Shown here one piece after another: positions 44,386 through 51,869 of a DNA stretch of 64,000 bases; positions within the stretch are counted from its first letter, which is position 1, and each line of letters begins with the position of its first letter. The stretch covers positions 355,813-419,812 of the forward strand of contig NZ_NOLJ01000005.1 of NCBI RefSeq assembly GCF_002246015.1. The letters run 5' to 3'. A program made the translations under genes and the position numbers. The DNA comes from Nostoc sp. 'Peltigera membranacea cyanobiont' 210A (GTDB lineage Bacteria > Cyanobacteriota > Cyanobacteriia > Cyanobacteriales > Nostocaceae). The notes beneath the pieces are model-generated. The model worked only from the letters and a program-made list of their open reading frames with translations. It was not told where the DNA came from and did not search any database.

Positions 44386-44919
44386 AAAGATTGCGGCTAC
44401 AGAAGAATTAAAAGAAAAGCTAGCCAATGCGAGAGCAAAGTCAGATGCGATCGCCACATCTGAACCACGGGCTACTCGTGCTTTTTATGACGCTTATTTA
44501 GGAATGATTATAGTTTTCTTGTCTAACAAATGTATGTTTGGGTTCCCTTCAGAGGTAGGAGAAGGACTGGCGGGTGCTTCAATCAAGGACTTAGCAGAAG
44601 TAGAGGTAACACCTTCTGGTGAAGGATTACACTGGAAAACCCTAGATGTAGATTTGAGTATTCCTGCTTTGATGAACGGAGTATTCGGAACTAAAATAGG
44701 ACTTACGCAAAAACCCTCCCAAACTCTCATTCCTCCGTGACCTCTGCGTCCTCTGTGGTTCGTTTTCCGTTCCCTTTGCGTAAGTCCTATAAAAAATGGA
44801 TGGCTGAACTTGCTAGAAAAGGTGGAAGTTCTACTTCTGCTGCAAAATCTGAGGCATCTCGACTAAATGGTACAGATCGCCCCCGAAAAGAAATTCTACT
44901 GGCTACTGATGAAGCTTGA
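44378..44919 (+). pseudogene. DUF2442 gene split by a MITE
   Basis: The first part (to 44696) has the DUF2442 domain: CMFGFPSEVGEGLAGA, DLAEVEVTPSGEGLHWKTLD, LSIPALMNGVFGTK. A 93-bp element then interrupts it. Removing the element and one copy of the 5-bp target duplication restores the frame as GTKKWMAELARKGG, continuing to 44919 with the basic tail typical of the family. As it stands translation runs into the element and stops near 44740. DUF4160-DUF2442 pairs are toxin-antitoxin-like modules; this one appears dead. Confidence 0.85.
44697..44789. mobile_element. MITE with 15-bp perfect inverted ends
   Basis: The ends are TAGGACTTACGCAAA (44697-44711) and TTTGCGTAAGTCCTA (44775-44789), exact inverses. 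The flanks are TAAAA on both sides (44692-44696, 44790-44794), a 5-bp target duplication. The interior holds CCTCTGCGTCCTCTGTGGTT, the same motif inserted in mutS. No coding capacity. Confidence 0.88.
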
Positions 44920-45214
44920 CCTATCAACTCACCATAAAGCGATCGCATCTAAAGTTGGGGTGTCAAGTGAGATGGGATTAGAGATTTAAACAATTCTCAA
45001 TATCAGTAAATATTCAGATGACAACACTAGCTATTTTAAGTATAAAAAAATTATATTATAGCTATAGCTAAGTTTTTCTAATTAATATAAAAGATGGCGA
45101 TATTGGCTAGAAAAGTTTAATCTTTGCTTTTATATTGATGCTTTTTGTTATATGTTTTTTGAATAGCAAAGGCAATTTGATACAGATTTTCAATAATTTT
45201 AGGTTTTAATCCAA

Positions 45215-45904
45215 ATGATTTTAAATTGTTTGAATTGTAAAGCTCTTGTAGATGCCCAAGAAATATCTAATTATAAAAACGACATAACTGATATTGATGA
45301 TTACCAAAGTACTTCTTATGATTGTAATCAATTGCTTAGTACATATGAAGAATATACATTTTTAAAATGTCCTTTATGTTTGAAACCTTTTCTTACTTAT
45401 TTAATTTACAATAATGATTATGGGCATGGGCATGACTTTAGACAATTAAAATTTATAACTTTGTATCCCGTATCTGATAAAACTATTAATTCAAAGGTAT
45501 CTATCTCTATAAAAAAAGCATTCGATGAAGCTCTATGCTGTTTTGAAAACAAAATATTTACAGCATGTGTGATTATGTGTAGAAAAGCTATCGAAGGTGT
45601 ATGTAAAGAACATAAAATTGAAAAGGGAAATCTTAAAGAAAAACTAATTTTAATGAAAAAAGAGGGAATAATAGACCAAAATATTTTTGATTGGGCGGAT
45701 GCTTTAAGGCTTTCTGGTAACGATGCTGCTCATGATTTAGATGTTACTTTTTCTTTGGAAGATGCTGAAGATATTATTGAATTTACGTATGCCATAATTG
45801 AATATGTTTTTACCTATAGAGAAAAATTTATTTTATTTATAGAAAGGAAAAAATCTAAAAATTCCTTACCCACTCACGATACTGAACCGACGACAGAGAA
45901 ATAA
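45215..45904 (+). CDS. DUF4145 protein with N-terminal zinc finger
   Basis: The 229-residue protein starts with CLNCKAL and has a second pair CPLC at about residue 56, together likely a Zn ribbon. The C-terminal half is the DUF4145 helical domain (ACVIMCRKAIEGVCKEHKIE, KEKLILMKKEGIID, ALRLSGNDAAHD). DUF4145 is found in restriction-like and other defence-associated proteins. It is a lone gene. Composition is much more AT-rich than neighbouring core genes. Confidence 0.78.
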   Translation: MILNCLNCKALVDAQEISNYKNDITDIDDYQSTSYDCNQLLSTYEEYTFLKCPLCLKPFLTYLIYNNDYGHGHDFRQLKFITLYPVSDKTINSKVSISIKKAFDEALCCFENKIFTACVIMCRKAIEGVCKEHKIEKGNLKEKLILMKKEGIIDQNIFDWADALRLSGNDAAHDLDVTFSLEDAEDIIEFTYAIIEYVFTYREKFILFIERKKSKNSLPTHDTEPTTEK

Positions 45905-45997
45905 TCTTGATTTTTTGGGGTAAGTCGAGGTAACAGTGGATGAGAAGATGAAAGCGATCTCTAAATTAATAGAGCTACCCTAGAAAAACTGGTATTT

Positions 45998-46216
45998 CTA
46001 TTCAGTCAGAGCATCAAGTTTAGCCAGTATTCTTAAGCCTTCTTCTGGGTTGCTAGTTGCAGCCATTGCTTTAAATCTGGTATTGGCATCAAATTCTGCT
46101 AAAGCTATGGTGGAAAGTTCTTCAATCAGCTTATTTACACTTATGCCTTTAGCTTGAGCAAGTTCTTTTAATCTGTTGTGTTTTTCGTCTGGTAAACGAA
46201 TAGTTAAAGTCGCCAT
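45998..46216 (-). CDS. RHH-type antitoxin
   Basis: The 72-residue protein begins ATLTIRLPDEKHNRLKELAQ, the ribbon-helix-helix beta strand and first helix, then KGISVNKLIEELS. It is 6 bp downstream of the PIN-domain gene on the same strand. RHH antitoxins bind their own promoter and neutralise the toxin. Here the antitoxin follows the toxin, the reverse of the common order. Confidence 0.82.
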   Translation of the reverse strand: MATLTIRLPDEKHNRLKELAQAKGISVNKLIEELSTIALAEFDANTRFKAMAATSNPEEGLRILAKLDALTE

Positions 46217-46222
46217 TTTTGT

Positions 46223-46645
46223 TTAACTCCTAATAATTTCTTCGGGTTTTAAGATTGATAAGTTAGGAAATAACAATTCAGCATTTTGGAAATCTTTAAT
46301 ATTATGAGTGGCAATAATTTGAGCATTACCAGCAACCGCTAATTCAATTAAGTGGTTGTCAGCTTCATCTTTTAAATTAGGCCGCCATAAGTAGTAAATA
46401 TAAATCCATTGACTTACGCTCATAAATGATGCGAGTAAAGCAAAAATTTCTACACTTGTTAAAGGGCATTTGGCGATAATTTCTTCTCGCCCAATAACTG
46501 ACTCATACTCAGTAAATAAAGCGTTTCCCATCAAAGGCTGATATTCGCCTTTCAAGCAGCGTCGAATGAGTTCTCTACTCGAACCCTTAGAGCTAATAAG
46601 CGCACTAATAAAAACGCTGGTATCAACTACAATTTTAATCGCCAT
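46223..46645 (-). CDS. PIN-domain toxin (COG1569-like)
   Basis: The 140-residue protein has PIN landmarks: IVVDTSVFISALISSKGSSR with the first catalytic Asp, LFTEYESVIGREEI, DEADNHLIELAVAGNAQIIA with the acidic cluster, and THNIKDFQNA. PIN toxins are Mg-dependent RNases. It is the first gene of the pair with the RHH antitoxin. Confidence 0.87.
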   Translation of the reverse strand: MAIKIVVDTSVFISALISSKGSSRELIRRCLKGEYQPLMGNALFTEYESVIGREEIIAKCPLTSVEIFALLASFMSVSQWIYIYYLWRPNLKDEADNHLIELAVAGNAQIIATHNIKDFQNAELLFPNLSILKPEEIIRS

Positions 46646-46744
46646 GTTTACATGGTAGCATATATGCTATCATTACTGCCCCAGTCAAAAAAACCTCTTA
46701 ACAAGATTATCAACAGATATGCGTAGCCCTTCTTAGACATCGCA

Positions 46745-49441
46745 TTACAAATTCCGTACAGTGCTACTAGCCTTCAACTTCGGATAAGCAATCCGTTTGT
46801 GATGAAATTGCTGCCAAACATCCACAAATATCTGAGCAATTTGTGACATCTCTTCCCGTTTTAGTCCTGAATCAACGAGTTGATTGTCTTGCCATTTGGC
46901 ACGTAGAATATTATTCAGCATTGCTAAAGCTTGTTCAGTGGAGACATCTTTAACCGATCGCTTCTCTCCCACAGATTTAGCCGATGCTTGCAGCGATCGC
47001 AGCGCCGCTTCGCAAGAATCTGCTAACATGACAATTCCGGTTTCCCGTGATTGGGGAATTGGGCCATCGTAACGAAAGTCTGCGTCATCTACAGTTAAAC
47101 TTGGATCTGACTGAGCCATTTGCTGGGCTTGATGATGGAAATAAGCAATCAGCATCGTTCCCTGATGCTCTGGAATAAAAGCTTGAATTGCCGTAGGTAA
47201 AAGGTGTTTACGTGCCATCACCAACCCTTCAGTTACGTGCTTTTTAATAATTTCTGCACTCTTCCAAGGATCTTTAATCTCTGTATCGTGTTTATTCGGC
47301 CCCCCCATTTGATTTTCAATAAAGCCAAGGGGGTCGTGCATTTTGCCAATATCGTGATATAATGTTCCAGCCCTGACTAGTTCAACATTGCATCCTAATT
47401 CTTTGGCAGCAGCTTCAGCAAGGGTAGCCACAAGCAACGTATGTTGAAAAGTTCCAGGAGTTTCAGTCGCAAGTCTTTTTAATAAAGGGCGGTTAGGGTT
47501 CGCCAATTCTGCTAGGCGGATTGGAGTAACTAAATCAAAAACTTTTTCTAGATAAGGACTCAAACCCAAGGCGACAACACTCCAGCCTAAGCCGGATAAA
47601 GCAAATAATCCCGCTTCTTGGAAGACAATATACCAGGTTGAACCAAATATTTGACCAATTAAGATTTTAACAAGAAGGTAAATACCGCCTTGAGTTAAGG
47701 CGATCGCAACGCCTAATAATGCCAATTCTTCACGCGATCGCAATCGTTGGGCAATGTAACTACCTAATATTCCTCCCCCAACACCAGCTAAAAGCGCAGC
47801 CTTGCTCATATCCAAACTAATGCCTAATATCGGCCACAGCAGCCCGACAACTGTCAACCCCAAAGTGGGGCCGTAAAAGCTTCCCAACAATAAACCAAGG
47901 GCGCTCCAGGTGCTATAGGGCAATCCGATGACGATTACTCCTGGCACACTCAGAGTTAGCAATAACACCAACAGGCGATCGCGTTGTCGCAATTCGTAAT
48001 CAATATGGCGTTCTACCCAGACAAAAATGCCAATAGCGATCGCAATCACGCCTCCTAACTTCACCAACTCGTGCCACTTTACCTCCCGACGAATCAGGTG
48101 ATAATGCTCCAGCACCTCAAAGTTCCATGCAGTAATCTGCGCTCCTTTTTTGACAATTACCTCACCATGCCGTACCTTCACCATCACGGGTGGCACGCCA
48201 GCCGCCGCCTTTTGAGCATTTTGTCTGGTTTGTTCTTCATCTTTTTGCAGATTCGGCTTGAGTACAGCTAACAACAGATTTTTTGCCAAAGTTTCAGCGG
48301 ATTCTGGTACAAAGGTCTGTAATTGTAAACTCACCGCATCTTGCAAGATATTTTTTGGCAGTCCTTGTGGGATGCCTTGGGTGAGAATCCGCTCTATACT
48401 TTGATGGATTCCCATTTGGGTTTTTTCCCATTCCACATCTGATAAATCCAAAAGTAGAGATTCTTCATATACTGCTTGGGAGCTAAAAGTCTCTAACTTT
48501 AAAAGTTTGGCAGTGGCTTGGATATATCTTTGACGTGTTTGGGAAATTTCGGCAATTACTAAAGACAAGCTTTTCTCAGAAGTTGTGAGGCGGTAAGATT
48601 CTAGTTCTGCTACAGCTTGAGTAAAATCAGTGTTTTGAGAAAAATCTACCGGCTCTGTCTTTTCTAGACTCTGGGAATCAGATTTGGATATGATGCGCGG
48701 CTGGCGTTTCTGATTGGGTGCAGCTGGGGTGGTTTGTCCGATTCTCTTCTGCTGCTGATTTTTATTATTTTCTACAGCCGATAGCAATGCTTGCCATTCT
48801 GACTCAGAACAAGAGCGGAGATAACGTTGGGTAGAGATAGATAAAACTACAGGATCAAAAAAAGGAAAAGCTCCAGCAACAGCGCGAATTTCGTTGCCAT
48901 CATCTAGAAGTTGTTGCAAATTTTCGTTGATTTTTTCGTTGATTCGCGCATCAAGCATCAACACCTGTAAGGAGCTTGTGCTGACGGCTTTGCGCTCGGC
49001 TTCGGTTTTTTTCTGATCTTCGATGCTAGCTGTGTAAGGCGCTGTAATCGTTTGGGGTGCGGGATGTCCTAGTTGGAGTTGAGTCTGATTGTATAATTTA
49101 TACCCAATAATACCTGTGAGGGACACTACAGCGATCGCTAAAATCACCGAGTAACGCTGTTTATATGCCCAATCTAAACCAACTACACAAATACTACTCT
49201 TAGTTTTAACCGATTTTACCTTTGCCCTTAGCGCTCTTTCTTGTTTTCGACGTTTGCTTTTCTCATTGGTTTTTGATAAAAACAGGAATACATTCTTGAG
49301 CATAGTCCTTAGAAGTTCCCTTCTATGGGTTTTACCTTTGGGACTTCTCATTAACTTTCCCTTACGGCGTAGTGTTTTGTACTGTCGCCGCCAGTGAGTC
49401 AATTGCTGGTTCAAGAACTGCAAAAATTGATGCATTTTCAT
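46745..49441 (-). CDS. 7TM-HD phosphodiesterase (PgpH-like)
   Basis: The 898-residue protein has a basic N-terminus, a membrane helix (YSVILAIAVVSLTGIIGY), an extracytoplasmic 7TMR-HDED domain, seven membrane segments (from LVKLGGVIAIAIGIFVWVE to about GLGWSVVALGL), and a cytoplasmic HD domain: TFQHTLLVATLAEAAA, GTLYHDIGKMHDP, EHQGTMLIAYFHHQA, MLADSCEAALRSL. This is the layout of PgpH c-di-AMP phosphodiesterases, which control potassium and osmotic homeostasis. The N-terminal 90 residues are unusually Lys/Arg-rich. Confidence 0.9.
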   Translation of the reverse strand: MKMHQFLQFLNQQLTHWRRQYKTLRRKGKLMRSPKGKTHRRELLRTMLKNVFLFLSKTNEKSKRRKQERALRAKVKSVKTKSSICVVGLDWAYKQRYSVILAIAVVSLTGIIGYKLYNQTQLQLGHPAPQTITAPYTASIEDQKKTEAERKAVSTSSLQVLMLDARINEKINENLQQLLDDGNEIRAVAGAFPFFDPVVLSISTQRYLRSCSESEWQALLSAVENNKNQQQKRIGQTTPAAPNQKRQPRIISKSDSQSLEKTEPVDFSQNTDFTQAVAELESYRLTTSEKSLSLVIAEISQTRQRYIQATAKLLKLETFSSQAVYEESLLLDLSDVEWEKTQMGIHQSIERILTQGIPQGLPKNILQDAVSLQLQTFVPESAETLAKNLLLAVLKPNLQKDEEQTRQNAQKAAAGVPPVMVKVRHGEVIVKKGAQITAWNFEVLEHYHLIRREVKWHELVKLGGVIAIAIGIFVWVERHIDYELRQRDRLLVLLLTLSVPGVIVIGLPYSTWSALGLLLGSFYGPTLGLTVVGLLWPILGISLDMSKAALLAGVGGGILGSYIAQRLRSREELALLGVAIALTQGGIYLLVKILIGQIFGSTWYIVFQEAGLFALSGLGWSVVALGLSPYLEKVFDLVTPIRLAELANPNRPLLKRLATETPGTFQHTLLVATLAEAAAKELGCNVELVRAGTLYHDIGKMHDPLGFIENQMGGPNKHDTEIKDPWKSAEIIKKHVTEGLVMARKHLLPTAIQAFIPEHQGTMLIAYFHHQAQQMAQSDPSLTVDDADFRYDGPIPQSRETGIVMLADSCEAALRSLQASAKSVGEKRSVKDVSTEQALAMLNNILRAKWQDNQLVDSGLKREEMSQIAQIFVDVWQQFHHKRIAYPKLKASSTVRNL

Positions 49442-49670
49442 TATCTATACCTGCAATTGCCGACTTTGATAGCTCAAAAAAAGACAATTATCAGGAAAGT
49501 TCGATCTGCGGCTGCTGCAACTTGGTAGCGGGGGCTTTTTTATTGCTGATTTGCCACAATAGCTAGCTACAGAATCAGTCCGAGGGCTTACTGAAAAATT
49601 CTAGTATATGAGACTAATACACTGTGGCGGAAGTTTGCCTACTTTTAACCCCTTATCTGGTTAATTAAGA

Positions 49671-50615
49671 TTAACGCGATCGAATAACGCGAGGAGCTGC
49701 GTAAATTGAAAGCGGAGCTACTTCACATCCGTCCTCTGTTAACTCCCTTGGGTTTAAAGTAAGATTATACACTCCTGACCACACCGCCACAAATGCATCG
49801 GTCAATTCTAACATTTGGGAAAAGCTAGTTAGTCCCCATACTGGAGAATTCCTCTGCAAGAGCAAGACTTGCCAATTTACAGGAATTCCGCCTGTACCGT
49901 TATATGCCCCTGATAAAGCACCAGTAATTGCACCTGTAGCTTGTGAGCTTAGAAGCGTAGCATCTTGCACTTGAGAATTGTCATTATGAGTAGCCTGTAA
50001 AACTGTCAGCCGAAAGTCTTCTAAGGTACTCAAAAAGCAGTAAAATGCTATAGCAATAGTGTTGCTAAGTTTTTCTTCTTTAGCAAACTCAGCTTGCGTC
50101 GTTGATAATCCAGCCCCTTGCTCTAATAAATTCTGGACTCTTAATAATTTTTTTGGTATTGATGTCGGTGTTTCTCCGATAAAAGAAATTGTTTGTGGGA
50201 TAAGAGTTAGAGGGTCAAGTTTTTCAGTTAGGGCAAGAGCGATCGCATATCCTACTGCTAGTGTTCCATCCCTGACTACTGGATCATCCTCCCAGATTTT
50301 CAGCACACGCAGCAAGTTTTGTCGGAGCTTAATTGGATTTTCGTGAAAAAAAAGTGCTACTGGTAATGTGGCAATAATTATTTTTATCGAGATGTCATCA
50401 GTTGCTGCTGAATGAAGAGATTTTTTTTGCTGACGCTCTATCCAATCATCTAAATCTAATCTACCTAGCGCAATCAAACTCTGGATGCCCAGAACCGCCA
50501 TTCTGCCTAAATCTGGGTAACTCTCAAACTGTACTTTACCACCAGGAGCTAAACTTCCCCCCAGTAATGCTCCGAGTAAAGTTCCTTTAAACCGACTTAT
50601 AGGAGAGTAACGCAT
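49671..50615 (-). CDS. Degenerate ADP-ribosylglycohydrolase-fold protein
   Basis: The 314-residue protein keeps the ADP-ribosylglycohydrolase outline: FKGTLLGALLGGSLA at the start, DPVVRDGTLAVGYAIALAL, AIAFYCFLSTLEDFRLTVLQ, then TGAITGALSGAYNGTGGIPV plus NW. The metal-binding GD(S/T)D motif expected before the last block reads NDNSQVQDA, and the first-site acidic residues (GDALG) read GGSLA. The Mg ligands therefore appear lost and the protein is probably not a hydrolase. Confidence 0.75.
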   Translation of the reverse strand: MRYSPISRFKGTLLGALLGGSLAPGGKVQFESYPDLGRMAVLGIQSLIALGRLDLDDWIERQQKKSLHSAATDDISIKIIIATLPVALFFHENPIKLRQNLLRVLKIWEDDPVVRDGTLAVGYAIALALTEKLDPLTLIPQTISFIGETPTSIPKKLLRVQNLLEQGAGLSTTQAEFAKEEKLSNTIAIAFYCFLSTLEDFRLTVLQATHNDNSQVQDATLLSSQATGAITGALSGAYNGTGGIPVNWQVLLLQRNSPVWGLTSFSQMLELTDAFVAVWSGVYNLTLNPRELTEDGCEVAPLSIYAAPRVIRSR

Positions 50616-50694
50616 AAATTATGTAGTTAAAAGTGAGGAGTTAATGAAATATTACTAATTCCTAACTTTACTACCAACTACCAATTCCTAACTC

Positions 50695-51159
50695 CTAACT
50701 CCTAACTCTTAAATGATCTATCAAAGCTTGCAAGCCCAATAAGTAACTTTGAACGCCAAAACCACTTATTTGCCCGATCGCAACTGGGGCGATGTACGAA
50801 TGATGGCGAAAATCTTCCCGGCGATAAATGTTACTCAGATGTACTTCCACGGTGGGCAAATTAACAGCAGCGATCGCATCTCGCAATGCCACACTTGTGT
50901 GGGTATACGCTCCGGCATTAATCAGAATTCCCTGATGTTGCCCTAACGCGCCATGAATAGTATCTACCAAAATTCCTTCATGATTTGACTGCAAAGGAAA
51001 AACTTTCGCCTGTAATTTGAATGCTTCTTCTTCTAACAGGCGGTTAATTTCAGCTAGGGTCAACGAACCATAAATTCCTGGTTCTCGCTGTCCTAGTAAA
51101 TTTAAGTTTGGCCCATGCAGTGCCAGAATACTTAAGGGTTGCAACGTCGAATTTACCAC
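50695..51159 (-). CDS. aroQ: Type II 3-dehydroquinate dehydratase
   Basis: The 154-residue protein matches AroQ: LALHGPNLNLLGQREPGIYG (catalytic Tyr), SNHEGILVDTIHGA, INAGAYTHTSVALRDAI and VEVHLSNIYRREDFRHHSY (catalytic His). It carries out the third step of the shikimate pathway. A 46-residue ORF lies 7 bp upstream on the same strand. Confidence 0.95.
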   Translation of the reverse strand: MVNSTLQPLSILALHGPNLNLLGQREPGIYGSLTLAEINRLLEEEAFKLQAKVFPLQSNHEGILVDTIHGALGQHQGILINAGAYTHTSVALRDAIAAVNLPTVEVHLSNIYRREDFRHHSYIAPVAIGQISGFGVQSYLLGLQALIDHLRVRS

Positions 51160-51166
51160 TTTGGGG

Positions 51167-51307
51167 TTAGTGGCGACGGCGCGAGCGATCGTTCACAGGA
51201 ATCGGAATCAGTTCCGGTTCCGGTTCAGCCTCTGGCCCTAATAGGCTTTCAATTAGCCTACGAGCTAATTCCTTAAGCTTTTCCAGCACCTTTTCTATAT
51301 AGTCCAT
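51167..51307 (-). CDS. Small amphipathic-helix protein, 46 aa
   Basis: This short frame starts ATG at 51305-51307 with AGGAG about 11 bases upstream and stops 7 bp before the aroQ start. The product is a helix (MDYIEKVLEKLKELARRLIE) followed by an acidic Pro/Glu repeat (EPEPELIPIP) and a basic end (RSRRRH). The helix is amphipathic. It is probably co-transcribed with aroQ. Function unknown. Confidence 0.6.
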   Translation of the reverse strand: MDYIEKVLEKLKELARRLIESLLGPEAEPEPELIPIPVNDRSRRRH

Positions 51308-51869
51308 GAACTGACCGCTCCTGAGATACTACCTCAATTTTTGATTAACAGGTACGCAGAAAAAAACATACTTTCGCACCTCTGGCTTCCAATCGGGCCG
51401 ATACACAATCCCGCATTTGGGACATAAGCCACTTCTAAAATTTAGTGTTGTGTTTTCCCTTACTTTTTAGAGTATCACACTTGAACCTACTGAACTGTAT
51501 CCTATCAAGGATGGATATCAAGGGTCAAGAGTTAAAAATTGGACTTTAGATAGACTATTGAGTAGGAATTTTAGATTTTAGATTTTGGATTAAGAGAATT
51601 TTGAGATTCATGCCTCGCCCGTTATGAGCGAAATAAATCTAAAAAACACTCCTCCGTCGCTAATGCTACGCTAGCGTAAATCTAAAATCCAAAATTGTTT
51701 GACTTGTCACTAGCACAACACGGCGTAAATAAACCACACATTCAAAATCAATGAAACGCTTACGCTGTATTAATTTTGAATTTTGTTAGCGCAGCGTTAG
51801 CGAGTCCGCGTTCGCTTTTAGCGTCTCGTAGAGAGCGTCATTTTGAATTTTGAATTCCGCTTTGCGGTA
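51308..51869. other. Spacer with repeat debris
   Basis: No start-bearing ORF. On the minus strand near 51355-51440 a frame reads CPKCGIVYRPDWK but has no start codon and looks like a zinc-ribbon gene remnant. From 51540 the sequence is made of AAATTTTGGATTTTAGATTT-type and GCGTCTCGTAGAGAGCGTC-type dispersed repeats. Confidence 0.5.

Noticed and set aside
51355..51440. Zinc-ribbon-like frame (CPKCG) on the minus strand
   Set aside because: No start codon in frame before a stop; at most a gene remnant.
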